Source: UBA6522 sp965262365 (lineage in GTDB: Bacteria > Pseudomonadota > Gammaproteobacteria > Steroidobacterales > Rariloculaceae). Taken from it: DNA of 64,000 bases. Each line of letters opens with the position of its first letter. The first letter of the stretch is position 1. This document shows positions 37,676 through 47,164 of this stretch, one piece after another. Both the position numbers and the translations under genes were made by a program. The DNA lies in NCBI GenBank assembly GCA_965262365.1, contig OZ253541.1, positions 2,294,001-2,358,000 on the forward strand, in the 5' to 3' direction. A model generated the notes under the pieces. It was not told where the DNA came from. It worked only from the letters and a program-made list of their open reading frames with translations, and made no database searches.

Positions 37676-38543
37676 AATTATACCGGCAGATTCAGGCGAG
37701 AATGGCAAGACACGCGGCGAAATATTCTCCGTAGGCTCGCGCTGACGAACCGCTGACGAACCGCTGAGGCCAGTTACTCGCAATATGTTCGCCTCCAAAC
37801 CCATCGAACGTCACCTCTCTGCCCCGCCGAGTCGGGCCAGCAGCAACCGAACCAAGATCGCGATGTTTAGCGCCACCACCAAACCAAGCGCTCATTTGAT
37901 CGCGCTCAGTTCAGCTTGAAGTGCGCCCAGTCTCACACGAGTTCGCTCAGTTCCGACCGCTGCGCGACCAGTTCATTCTGTATTTCCGCAAGCCCGCGAC
38001 TCAGGCCGTACTACATCGTCCCTGGTCTGCCAATTCGCCCTGGCCCGAGCGGATCGCCGAGGCGGCGGCTTCGGCCTGCGCCTGGGCGAACCACGCAGCC
38101 TGCCACGCCTTCGCGGCGCTCAATGTGTCGAATGCGGCGACCATGAGCGGCAGTATAGCCTGAAAAGCATCGCACCGATGAAATCGGTCCTCGTTGCCGT
38201 GGCCCCGGGAAGCCCCGCAGCACTACGTCGGCAAAATGGACAATCGAAGTCTGCGCCGCCCGTGCCCTCTACCTGCAGTTCGCCCTTTATGATCCAGAGC
38301 GCCGCGACTTACCGCAGCAGATGATTGCCAACCTACCGGACATTTCGCTCAAACGCCGCTCTGGCTTTGCCCTGCAGGCAGCCCTCGTGAGTCTGTCTCC
38401 AGCGTTTCGGTTAAAGCGGCACTTAAGCTAACCCGACTTCCGCAACTCAGCGCCAAAACGGGCACAACTCATTGATTTATTGTTGTCCAGAGCCGTAGGT
38501 CGGCACTACAAGGCACCGACTGGCAGGCGGTGTGGCCGTCGAT
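37676..38543. other. Gene-poor spacer with an unrecognised ORF remnant
   Basis: No confident gene is present. On the plus strand about 38246-38430 an open frame without a usual start reads VCAARALYLQFALYDPERRD then LPQQMIANLPDISLKRRSGF and a stop; it looks like real protein but is too short to identify. On the minus strand about 38000-38160 an Ala-rich helix (FDTLSAAKAWQAAWFAQAQA) is possible. Both may be remains of genes broken by the IS1634-like element. Confidence 0.4.
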
Positions 38544-40251
38544 TCAGGCGAGGATTCTGGGTGTCGGTTGTTCCGGCAAACGCAGTTTGAGTTGATCCAG
38601 CAGGAGTTGGTGTTCCCGTTGCGGTTGAGTATGTCGGGGCAGGATCAGGTACCGTCCGTCGGTGGTCGGCAGATGCACATCGACCATCTGCATGGTGGCG
38701 AACTTCTCCAGGATCGCCCGGGGCGTCAGCCCCGGCGCCCGCGGTCGGGCCAGGTTTTTCAACGTCACGTGCAGACAGTACGCGATGAAGGCGACGAAGA
38801 TGTGCGCCTCGATCCGATCCTCGCGCTGATGGAAGATCGGCCGGATGGCCAGATCGTGCTTCAGTTCCTTGAACGCCTGCTCGATCTCGCAGAGCTGCAT
38901 GTAGTAGCGCCACAATGTCGCCGGGTCCTCGCCGGTGAGGTTGGAACGCAGCAGATACCGGCCCTCGCGGCGCCGGGCTTGGCGCAGCCGCTGGCGGCGC
39001 AATGAGAACGTGAACGTCTCGGCGGTGACCGCTTCGCGAGCCTTGGGCAGACCGATCTCGACCAAGTGCCAAGCGCGGCCGGCCTCCTTCTTCGCCGCGC
39101 CCAGCTTCAGCAGCAACTCGTCGCGCTTCAGCGATTGGTCGCGCAACTCCTGCAACCGCCGCCACAGCTTTTTCAATCGGCGCCGGCGCATGCCGCGCTC
39201 CTTCAACACCCGCGCCCGGCTCTGGGCCAGGACGTACAGTTCCCCGTCCTCGCTCAACAGCTTCACCTCCACCGACTCGCGAACCTGCCGCCAGGGCTTG
39301 CCCACGAACGCCTTCTCCAGTTTCGTCAATCGGCCCTTGGGCGTGCCCACCAGGTAATGCACCGGCGCCGGCCCCGTGCGCATCGCCTCCAGAGTCTCTT
39401 CGGTGGGAATGCCCCGGTCCATGATCCAGACCCGGTCCGATCGCCCGTATTGCGCTTCGATCTTCTTGAGAAAGTCCGCCAGCGTGGTCTTGTCGGACGT
39501 GTTGCCCGGCATCACCTCGTAGGCCAGCGGAAACCCTTGCGGGGTCACGATCAGGGCGATCACCACCTGCACACAGTCCGAGCGCTTGTCGCGGCTGTAA
39601 CCGAACCGGCGCTTGTCCGAAAACGTCGGATCGCTCTCGAAATAGGTGGAGGTCAGGTCGTACAGCAGAACGTCGAAGTGCGCCTCGAACAACGTCTCCC
39701 AACGCGCCCGCAAAAACGAGAAAAACGCCCGCTTGTGCGCCGCCAGCTTGTCCAGACAGCGGTACAGCGTATCGTTGGCGATGACCGCCATCGGACTGCC
39801 CAGCAAGTCGCGCATCGCGCTGTGACCGTACCAATGCCGATGCAACCGCCATTCGCTGCCCGGATCGATCAGCTGATAACACACCAGCGTCTTCAACACG
39901 TCCAGCCAGCGTGTGCCCTGACGGCTCGGCGGCAGCCGGGTACGCCAAAATCGATCCAGCTCCAGCCGATCCCACAACGTCAGCGCCAGCCAGCACGCGC
40001 CCCACTGCCGCGGTCGGTGTAAACTCAGCGCCTTGACCTGGATCCGCACCACCTCGCAGGCCAGCTCCGGCGCCTCGCCGTCTTCGGCGAACAGCGCCAT
40101 CGATCCCGACCCGGAATCTCCCTGCAACACCTCGATCGAACGGCACCACGCCGCGCGCTGACGATCGTTGATCTCGCCCAGGTACAGCACCTGACGCTGA
40201 ACGACCCGCCCGTCGCGGTTGCGAACATTCTCCACCACGCTCCAGTAGCGG
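38544..40251 (-). pseudogene. IS1634-family transposase, interrupted near its start by the RIT element
   Basis: 564 codons remain from a GTG at 40238. The coding frame extends to 40251 (IRYWSVVENVRNRDGR), where it hits the RIT inverted repeat exactly, so the first 15-20 codons are missing. Visible DDE transposase features are VLLYDLTSTYFESD, the VWIMDRGIPTEETLEAM Asp, and YYMQLCEIEQAFKELKHDLA with the catalytic Glu region (Y-2-R/K type). The RVVQRQVLYLGEIND start is typical for IS1634. The displaced 5' end should lie right of 43943, but I could not recognise it there. Residual translation from GTG 40238 is possible. Confidence 0.82.
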
Positions 40252-40334
40252 ATATGGGAACCTTATGGTTATGGGAACCTGAGCCCCTACGGGCGTTGAT
40301 TTTCGAGGGATTGAGCAAGGGTCAGGTTCCCATA
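40252..40334 (+). repeat. Left inverted repeat of the RIT element
   Basis: The 83-bp repeat begins ATATGGGAACCTTATGGTT and contains three copies of a GGGAACC motif in two orientations. It matches the reverse complement of 43861-43943 at 78 of 83 positions. The internal repeats suggest several recombinase binding sites. Confidence 0.92.
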
Positions 40335-40383
40335 ATAATGTGCTTTTCTCCTGTCACTTTTGACCTTGGACAGGAGAATCAGC

Positions 40384-41940
40384 ATGTCTTCCATGATCAC
40401 AAACATACCGTCGCCCGAAGCGAGTGGTGAACGGGACCCGAGCATCGTCGAGAACTACAAGGCGCGTTTGCAGGCCTTGGGATATTCCCCGGGCCTGATT
40501 GGCAAGTGTATCCGAACGATCCTTCACCTCATCACATGGTTGTCAGCGAATGGGACAGGGATCGAGACGCTCGACATTCGCGTCCTGCATCGATTCCTGA
40601 ACCATGGCTGTGCCTGTCCCGGTCCGCACGGTTACCGCAAGAACCTCGACCGCGCCCGATGGCATCTGCACCGGTTCCTCGGCTTCCTCATGGAAACGGG
40701 ACGAGTGCGGATGCCTGCGGAGATCGAGAGCGGCGGCCGTGTGGTGGAGTCGTTCCTTCAAACGCTCGTGGCACAAGGATATGTGCCCGACTCGATTGCC
40801 GCCTACCGCAAGCGCTGTCGACACTTCATCGTCTGGCTCTACCTGGACGATGCCGCACTCGCCGAGATCGATGACGACGTATTGTCCCGTTTCCTTGCGC
40901 ACGACTGCACTTGTGTGCATCCACAGTTCTTCATCAGGACCGGCAGATTCGCGGGTTGCAACAACAGCAGATCGAAAATCGGGTTGTTCATCGCTTACCT
41001 GATAGGCGCGGGCATCGCCCCGCCGCGACCGACGCCAGCGTGCAAGGAACCCGGACAATATCTGGCGCGTTTCCGAGTCTGGCTGCGGCGCTATCGCGGC
41101 ATCGGGGAGGGAACAATACAGAGTTACGACAAGGCGATGCGGGTACTTCTTCCTCATCTTGGCGATGATCCCGATCGATACAGCGCGACACTGATCGGGA
41201 ATACGGTGCGGTCCCGCCTTGAGGCGGCATCGCGTGATCTTGTCAGACGCGAGACCTCAGCGCTTCGGTTGTATCTGCGCTTCCTCGTGCTGGAAGGCCT
41301 TTGCCGGCCGGGGCTTGTCGGCGCCGTTCCGACGGTGCCCCTGCAAAGGTTCTCGACATTGCCCCGTCATTTGCCGCAGGAAGATATCGAACGCATCATC
41401 GCATCCTGCGACCGCGCGGCGCCCATGGGAATGCGGGATCGGGCCATCCTGCTGCTCCTCGCCCGGCTCGCCCTGCGGGCCGGCGATGTCGCCGGTCTTC
41501 GGTTGAACGATATCGACTGGGACAATGCGGTCGTTCGGGTCAGCGGCAAATCGCGACGTGCCGCGGTCTTGCCCCTGCCGCAGGATGTCGGCGACGCGGT
41601 CAAGGATTACATCCTCCATGCCCGGCCTGTCGTGGATGCCGAGAAGGTATTCCTGCGCATGGTGCCGCCGCTCCATCAGGCCCTGACCAGCGGGGGTGTG
41701 TCGGCGGTCGCGCAAGCTGCGATCAAGCGGTCCGGCGTCAAGGCGGAGGGGCTGCCGGCGGCGCATGTCTTCCGGCACTCCGCGGCGACGAATCTGCTGC
41801 GCGACAGCACGCCGCTGGAAGTCATCAGCACCCTGCTGCGTCATCAATCCACGCAGACAACGGCGATTTATGCACGGGTCGATGTCCGAATGCTCCGGGA
41901 AGTGGCCCAGCCCTGGCCGGTCGCCGGAGAAGAAAAATGA
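40384..41940 (+). CDS. ritA: RIT element tyrosine recombinase A
   Basis: The protein has 518 aa, starting at ATG 40384 with a good AGGAG site nine bases before. The N-terminal half holds two similar units, each with a helical SAM-like fold and a Cys motif (FLNHGCACPG and FLAHDCTCVHP). The C-terminal catalytic domain has box I (RLALRAGDVAGLRLND), AHVFRHSAATNLL (HxxR) and LLRHQSTQTTAIYA with the nucleophilic Tyr. Tyrosine recombinases cut and rejoin DNA through this Tyr. It overlaps ritB by four bases (ATGA). Confidence 0.9.
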   Translation: MSSMITNIPSPEASGERDPSIVENYKARLQALGYSPGLIGKCIRTILHLITWLSANGTGIETLDIRVLHRFLNHGCACPGPHGYRKNLDRARWHLHRFLGFLMETGRVRMPAEIESGGRVVESFLQTLVAQGYVPDSIAAYRKRCRHFIVWLYLDDAALAEIDDDVLSRFLAHDCTCVHPQFFIRTGRFAGCNNSRSKIGLFIAYLIGAGIAPPRPTPACKEPGQYLARFRVWLRRYRGIGEGTIQSYDKAMRVLLPHLGDDPDRYSATLIGNTVRSRLEAASRDLVRRETSALRLYLRFLVLEGLCRPGLVGAVPTVPLQRFSTLPRHLPQEDIERIIASCDRAAPMGMRDRAILLLLARLALRAGDVAGLRLNDIDWDNAVVRVSGKSRRAAVLPLPQDVGDAVKDYILHARPVVDAEKVFLRMVPPLHQALTSGGVSAVAQAAIKRSGVKAEGLPAAHVFRHSAATNLLRDSTPLEVISTLLRHQSTQTTAIYARVDVRMLREVAQPWPVAGEEK

Positions 41941-42863
41941 CCCTGGCGGAGCATGTGGAGCACTACGTTACATTCCGCCGGGTCCTGGGCCATGCTTACG
42001 TGCAACAGGCGCGGTGCCTGCAGGATTACGCCACCTATGCCGAGGCCCGTGGTGACAGCTTCGTGCGCAGCAGCACGGTACTGGAATGGGCATCGACAAC
42101 GCCGTCTCCCCGACAGGCGCAAGTCAAACTGCGCTACGTGTGCGATCTTGCCAGCGTCTTGCACGCCGACGACGAACGTCACGAGGTGCCTGACCGCGAC
42201 GCCTTGGGCAAGACGAGATCACGGCGGCCATCGCCTCATCTGCTGTCATTGACCGAGATCAGGCAGATCATGGATGCGGCGCTGGAGCTGCCGCCGACCG
42301 GATCGATCACGCCCTTGACGTTCCATTACATATTGGGACTGATCGCCACGACCGGTTTGCGGCGCTCGGAAGCGACCGGGCTCTTGCTGACGGACCTGAC
42401 GGCGGATGGCTTGCTGATCGGGAATGCGAAGTTCGGCAAGCGCCGCCTCGTCCCGCTGCATGGCAGCGTCCATCGGGCCATGGATGCGTATCTCCGGGAG
42501 AGGAAGCGCTACGGCGTGTCCGACGAGCACCTGTTCGTGCTCTCGACCGGCCGGCCCATGCACCCGGTTTATCTCTCGACCGTCTTCGTCAAGCTGGCAC
42601 GGCGGGTCGGGCTTCGAGCCGGTCCAGGCGAGCCTGGGTCGCGCCTTCATGACCTTCGACACGCGTTCGCAGTTCGCGCGCTCGAAAGCACGCTCTCGGT
42701 CGGGCGGCAGGATATCGCCCGCCACATGCTGACGCTGTCGACCTATCTCGGCCATTCCAACACCGCCGACACCTACTGGTACCTGGAAGCCACGCCGGTG
42801 TTGCTGCGACAGGTGTCGCAGGCAACCGAGAGGCTGCATGAGAGGAGGAAGAACGATGGCTGA
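41937..42863 (+). CDS. ritB: RIT element tyrosine recombinase B
   Basis: The protein has 308 aa. A short N-terminal DNA-binding domain (HVEHYVTFRRVLGHAYVQQA) precedes a catalytic domain with TTGLRRSEATGLLLTDL (box I Arg), RLHDLRHAFAVRAL (HxxR) and YLGHSNTADTYWYLEATP with the Tyr. It starts within the ritA stop (ATGA) and its own stop overlaps the ritC start by eight bases, so all three proteins are made from one message in fixed order. Confidence 0.9.
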   Translation: MTLAEHVEHYVTFRRVLGHAYVQQARCLQDYATYAEARGDSFVRSSTVLEWASTTPSPRQAQVKLRYVCDLASVLHADDERHEVPDRDALGKTRSRRPSPHLLSLTEIRQIMDAALELPPTGSITPLTFHYILGLIATTGLRRSEATGLLLTDLTADGLLIGNAKFGKRRLVPLHGSVHRAMDAYLRERKRYGVSDEHLFVLSTGRPMHPVYLSTVFVKLARRVGLRAGPGEPGSRLHDLRHAFAVRALESTLSVGRQDIARHMLTLSTYLGHSNTADTYWYLEATPVLLRQVSQATERLHERRKNDG

Positions 42864-43848
42864 ACTCGCTTCTCCCCTGGCGATGTTCCTGCGGGAGCAT
42901 CTTCCACGCGACCGGGGCGCGAGCCGGCATACCGTTGAAAGTTATGCCCTGTGCTTCAAGTTGCTGGTCGTCTTCGCGGCGGACAAACACGGCATCCGGC
43001 CCTGCACGCTCGAGATCGGTCATCTCGACATAGCGACCCTTCTCCAGTTCCTCGAACATCTCGAACGGGATCGGGGAAACGGGGTGCGTACACGCAATGC
43101 CCGGCTCGCGGCCATCAAATCCTTCTTCCGGTTCCTTGAGTTCCGGCACCCGGGCTATCTTGACCTCGCCGCGCAGGTGCGTGAAATCCCGGCAAAGAAG
43201 GGCGAAGTGCCACTCATCGGCTATCTCGACCGGGCGGAAATGCAGGCTCTGCTCGACGCGCCGGACCCGGGCACGGTGGCTGGAATACGGGACCGCGCAA
43301 TGCTGTGTCTCACCTACAACGCCGGCCTGCGGGTCTCGGAACTGGTCGGGCTTGCGCTCGATAATCTGAAGATGCCGGCCCTCGACGAGGTGCACATCAT
43401 CGGCAAAGGCCGGCGGGAACGCGTCCTGCCGCTGTGGAAGGAAACTCGCGGTGCCCTGCGTGACTGGCTGGCCATCCGGCCGAAAAGTGCCGACCGGCAT
43501 CTCTTCCTCAATGCCATGGGCACCGGCATGAGCCGGCGCGGCTTCGCGAAACGGCTTGTCCTGCATGCGCAAACCGCTGCGCACAGCGTGCCGTCGATCA
43601 CCGCAAAGACCGTATCTCCCCACCTGTTGCGTCACGCTTGCGCAATCCACACTCTGGAGGCGACCGGTGACGTCAGGAAGGTCTCACTCTGGCTTGGACA
43701 CTCAAGCCTTCAGACCACCGAGATGTATCTGCGGGCGGATCCGACCGACAAGCTGGATACGCTCGACAAATGGCGCCCTCCCAGCCTCCGGAAGGGCATG
43801 TTCAAGGGTGTGCAGGACGAGTTGCTCGCGATGCTCGCAGACACCTGA
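42856..43848 (+). CDS. ritC: RIT element tyrosine recombinase C
   Basis: The protein has 330 aa from ATG 42856, chosen because AGAGGAGG ends six to eight bases before it; an earlier in-frame ATG at 42838 would place that site inside the gene. XerD-like layout: core-binding helices (SRHTVESYALCFKLLVVFAA), then NAGLRVSELVGLALDNL, SPHLLRHACAIHTLEA and WLGHSSLQTTEMYLRAD with the Tyr. A C-terminal fragment of a paralog lies at 29.1-29.4 kb, evidence for a second RIT element in this region. Confidence 0.9.
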   Translation: MAELASPLAMFLREHLPRDRGASRHTVESYALCFKLLVVFAADKHGIRPCTLEIGHLDIATLLQFLEHLERDRGNGVRTRNARLAAIKSFFRFLEFRHPGYLDLAAQVREIPAKKGEVPLIGYLDRAEMQALLDAPDPGTVAGIRDRAMLCLTYNAGLRVSELVGLALDNLKMPALDEVHIIGKGRRERVLPLWKETRGALRDWLAIRPKSADRHLFLNAMGTGMSRRGFAKRLVLHAQTAAHSVPSITAKTVSPHLLRHACAIHTLEATGDVRKVSLWLGHSSLQTTEMYLRADPTDKLDTLDKWRPPSLRKGMFKGVQDELLAMLADT

Positions 43849-43860
43849 ACCCGTCAATTT

Positions 43861-43943
43861 TATGGGAACCTGATCCTTGCCCAATCCCTTGAAAATCAAC
43901 ACCCGCAGGGGCTCAGGTTCCCATAACCATAAGGTTCCCATAT
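43861..43943 (-). repeat. Right inverted repeat of the RIT element
   Basis: This is the 83-bp inverted copy of 40252-40334 with five substitutions. It begins 12 bases after the ritC stop codon. Confidence 0.92.
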
Positions 43944-44243
43944 TGAATAGGCTCTTATCGGTCGTGCGTGAGCACGGACGATAAGATCGTTGAGCTGAGC
44001 CGCGGGGTGATGCGGGCGTCGCGCTATGGGGAAAGTAAAGGCTTGATCGGAACCGATGGGGTCAGTTCTTTTCGACCGACGACCTGTTGCTGCCAAGTCG
44101 ATCCGTTGAACCACGCTTCGGCATGCGGCTGCGCGAGTGTTCTGAGGCCTTCGTGACGGTGTCGGTCCGAGCCGGGCACAGACTTGGTCGCGGCGCCATG
44201 AGCGTCGATCGGTGAGGGACGTTGGTCGGTTCCAAACACATCG
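43944..44243. other. Gene-free spacer between the RIT and IS91-type elements
   Basis: No gene is recognised. The first bases should contain the missing 5' end of the IS1634 transposase if the RIT insertion were simple, but I found no matching peptide on the minus strand. The part next to 44244 is probably the oriIS end of the IS91-like element, which lies downstream of its transposase gene. Confidence 0.4.
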
Positions 44244-45461
44244 TCATGGCGGTCTCGTCGTTCGCATCGGCACAACGGCGTCGGCACCTGGATTGAGGAT
44301 CGCGACGTGTCGCAGCTGGCCGCGTCCGCAGTACCGGCACACGCCGATGTCGATTCCGGTCACACGCAACATCAGCTCCTGCGCGGACTCTTCTTTCAGC
44401 GGTTCAGCTTCGGGCTGTCCAAGCAACTCACGGCATTGGGCGAGCTTCCGGGATCGGTTGCGATTGGCCAGCAACCCGTAATGGCGCAGTCGGGTGAAGC
44501 CTCGCGGCAGCACATGCAAGAGGAAGCGGCGAATGAACTCCTCGACCTCCAGCCGCATGACCTTTCGCCGGTTGCCGTCGGCGTAGTCGCGCCATCGGAA
44601 CCGCACGTGTTCGCCGTCGAACTCCACCAGCCGGTGGTTGCCGATAGCGGTCTTGTGAGTGTAGCGGCCCAGGTAGGCCAGAACCTGACCCGCGTCGGCG
44701 AACGGCGGCTTGCTGTACACCACCCAGTCCTGGGATTGCAGCGATGCCCGGAGGCAATCGAACGCCCGATCCTCGTCGGGCTCGCCGGTACCCTGCAAGT
44801 GAACTTCACCCTTGCGGTGGGCGGTGGCCAAGGCGTCGAGGTACTTCCCGCGGAAGACCTTCGATAGCGCGGCGGTGGGGAACAGGAACCCGCGCCGCGG
44901 CGGCGTGACCCAGCGTTGTCCGTCCGGGCTCAGCCCCCCGTCGGTGACGATGCAGTGCACATGCACATGCTGTCCCAGGTTCTGCCCCCAGGTGTGCAAT
45001 ACCATGGTGATGCCCAGTTCCCCGCCCAACCATCGGGGGTTGCGTCCGAACTCCAGCAAGGTCCGCGAGGCGGCGTCGAACAGCAGCCGGTAGATCGTCC
45101 TGGGATGACGCCGGACGAGGGCGTTGAGTTGATGGGGCAAGGTGAAGACCACGTGCCAGTAGCCAATGTCGAGCAAGTCGGCGCACTGACGCTCGACCCA
45201 TCGGGTCTGCGACAGGCTCTGGCACTTGGGGCAGTGACGATCCCTGCACGAGGCGTACTGGATGGTCACCGCCCCGCACTGCGCGCAATCGGCCTTGAAC
45301 CCGCCGAGCGCGGCCGTTCGGCAGTTGACCAGGGCGTTGACAACCCGGCGGTGCCGGGACGGGACCGGATGCATTTGCAGATACGCCTCGGCCCTCGCCC
45401 CGAGGATGTCGGCGACCTCCAGCGCCGGCCGCGGGGCCGGCGCCGCGTGAGCGGCGTGCAC
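44244..45461 (-). CDS. IS91-family transposase (HUH, rolling-circle type)
   Basis: The protein has 405 aa. An N-terminal zinc-binding segment (CAQCGAVTIQYASCRDRHCP then KCQ) precedes the HUH metal motif GQHVHVHCIVTDGG (about residue 165). The nucleophile region follows (QVLAYLGRYTHKTAIGN, Tyr about 277), then a basic region RRFLLHVLPRGFTRLRHYGL and a final Cys motif CRYCGRGQL. This is the known layout of IS91-type relaxase-like transposases that move one strand by rolling-circle transfer. A frameshifted integrase gene lies six bases upstream, as in several IS91 elements. Confidence 0.93.
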   Translation of the reverse strand: MHAAHAAPAPRPALEVADILGARAEAYLQMHPVPSRHRRVVNALVNCRTAALGGFKADCAQCGAVTIQYASCRDRHCPKCQSLSQTRWVERQCADLLDIGYWHVVFTLPHQLNALVRRHPRTIYRLLFDAASRTLLEFGRNPRWLGGELGITMVLHTWGQNLGQHVHVHCIVTDGGLSPDGQRWVTPPRRGFLFPTAALSKVFRGKYLDALATAHRKGEVHLQGTGEPDEDRAFDCLRASLQSQDWVVYSKPPFADAGQVLAYLGRYTHKTAIGNHRLVEFDGEHVRFRWRDYADGNRRKVMRLEVEEFIRRFLLHVLPRGFTRLRHYGLLANRNRSRKLAQCRELLGQPEAEPLKEESAQELMLRVTGIDIGVCRYCGRGQLRHVAILNPGADAVVPMRTTRPP

Positions 45462-45467
45462 CGCCGC

Positions 45468-46323
45468 TCAGGCCTTTGAGGTTCGCGGGAACTCCAGCAG
45501 GTCCAATGGGGAGGGGGTGGCCGATGTCTTATCCTGGGCCAGATGCAGATACCGCAGGGTGGAGCGGATCGAGCGATGCCCGAGGCGGCGCTGAATGACG
45601 GGCAACTCGACCCCGGCCTCCAGCAGCCCGGTGGCATAGCAGTGGCGCAGCGTATGGATGCCGCCGGACTTCTCGATGCCGGCCTTTTTCTTGGCCAGGT
45701 GGTACATGTGCGAGGGACCGTGGCGGCTCAACGGCCGGCCCGCGATCGGGCTCGGGAACAGCCATTGGGGCGGGCGTTTACGGCACCAGTAGCCGCGCAG
45801 TTGCTCCAGCAACCGGGGCGAGAGCGGCACGTAGCGGTCCTTGCTTCCCTTGCCCTGGTCGACCCGCAGGAGCATGCGCCCGGAATCGATATCGGACACG
45901 CGCAGGCGCGTCAGTTCGCTGGAGCGAAGCCCGGCGGCGTAGGCGGTCATCAGCAAGGCGCGCTGCTTGGGGTTGGTGGTGACAGTGAACAGCCGCAGCA
46001 GTTCGTCGTGATTGAGGATCTCCGGCAGGGTAGAAGGTGTCTTGGCGCCGGGCAGATAGGAAGTGCGGTTCGGGCAAACCGAGCGTGATCCGGTAGAAAA
46101 ACCGGATCCCGTGGCGTGCGCAGTTGCAGCTCTTCCAGGTCAACCCCCGTTGTTCGTGAAGGTGGATGAGGTAGTCCTGGACTTCCTGGGCCGAAACCCT
46201 GTCCGGACTGCGCCGGTAATGACGCGCCAGTCCGGTGACGGAGTTGAGGTACGATTTCTTGGTGTTCTCGGCGAGTCCGCGAACGGTCATGTCGTTGAGC
46301 ATGCGTTGACGAAGCGGTGTCAT
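45468..46323 (-). pseudogene. IS91-associated tyrosine integrase (XerC-like), frameshifted
   Basis: ATG 46323 begins MTPLRQRMLNDMTVRGLAEN, the core-binding domain, which runs to EPHFL. Near 46055 the frame changes and continues as LPGAKTPSTLPEILNHDELL, with AYAAGLRSSELTRLRVSDID (box I), HTLRHCYATGLLE (HxxR) and LGHRSIRSTLRYLHLA (Tyr) up to the stop at 45468. All catalytic residues are present, so only one indel separates it from a full protein of about 284 aa. It may be a sequencing error, a pseudogene or a programmed frameshift. It ends six bases before the IS91 transposase. Confidence 0.8.
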
Positions 46324-46547
46324 GGGGAGTCTCCCTTGGTGTTGGAATGGATACGACGATACCGGCGGTGCGCCCACCGGTGAGTGAGTCGACCATTCTT
46401 GCAGCCAGGGAGAGGATCGGAGCCCAATGTGGCTCCGCTAACCGTTGGGTAGGTAGAACTCCTCAATACTTCACAGGCAGGACAATCGCGATGTGCGCCC
46501 GGCGGGCACGACGCCCCGCCGCGGAACGCGGCTCAGTTCAACCGCTG

Positions 46548-46567
46548 TTATCGGAACGTTCCGATAA
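46548..46567. repeat. Perfect 20-bp palindrome at the IS91/group II intron junction
   Basis: TTATCGGAACGTTCCGATAA is its own reverse complement. It lies upstream of the IS91-type genes, where this family has its terIS end, and next to the point where the intron reverse transcriptase stops matching. It is plausibly the element's terminal hairpin. Confidence 0.6.
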
Positions 46568-46571
46568 TAGT

Positions 46572-47164
46572 GGCGAAATTACACCACCCTGAGGAGTTCC
46601 GGCGACCGGCCTGTGCACGGTGCCCGCTTCGAGCACCCCCGCGTTCAGCCATTTGTCAATCATGCGCCTGACGACGCCATCCTTGATCCGCAAGTCGAGG
46701 AATGACCGGAGGTGGGAGAACGGGATCGTATCGAAGTATTTCGAGACATCCGCGTCAATCACCCACCGCTGGCGTCGCGTTATGATGCCCTTGCGCAAGT
46801 CGTCAAGGGCGTCGTGGGCCGAGCGTCCGCGCCGGAACCCGTACGAGCACGGCAGAAAATCCGTCTCGTAGATCGGTTCCAGCAACATCAGCACGGCCCG
46901 CTGCGCCACCTTGTCTTCAAAGGTCGGAATGCCCAAGGGACGTTTCGTGCCGTCCGCCTTCGGGATGTAGTGCCGCCGCACCGGCGGGGCGACATAGCGG
47001 CCCGACTCGATCCGGTTCAGGAGGTCTTCAAGATTGGCCTCCAAATCCTTCTCATAGTCCGCGCCCGTCACCCCGTCGATGCCCGGTGCACCGTCCTTTC
47101 GCGTCCGCCGATACGCCTCCAGCATCCATTCCCTGTCGATCAGGTGATGCAGCGACGTGAACAC
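46572..47164 (-). pseudogene. Group II intron reverse transcriptase/maturase, C-terminally truncated
   Basis: From GTG 47164 the product reads VFTSLHHLIDREWMLEAYRR then TRKDGAPGIDGVTGADYEKD, RHYIPKADGTKRPLGIPTFE, PCSYGFRRGRSAHDALDDLR, WVIDADVSKYFDTIPFSHL and GTPQGGVISPLLS. These are RT motifs 0 to 4. It stops before the catalytic YxDD motif, replaced by the palindrome region. Coding-like sequence extends upstream (TKQQWIAEQARKHPER), so the true start may be near 47250. Confidence 0.88.

Larger units (their letters stand above)
40252..43943 (+). mobile_element. RIT (recombinase in trio) element
   Basis: The element is 3692 bp, with three tyrosine recombinase genes in one orientation, each overlapping the next, enclosed by 83-bp inverted repeats with five mismatches. 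This is the defining structure of RIT elements. It is inserted in the 5' end of an IS1634-type transposase gene. All three recombinase genes are intact, so the element looks recently active. How RIT elements move is not well known. Confidence 0.93.

Noticed and set aside
37445..37804. Frame encoding repeated EPSRA units
   Set aside because: This is simply the translation of the TCGGC repeat; no start context or homology supports a gene.
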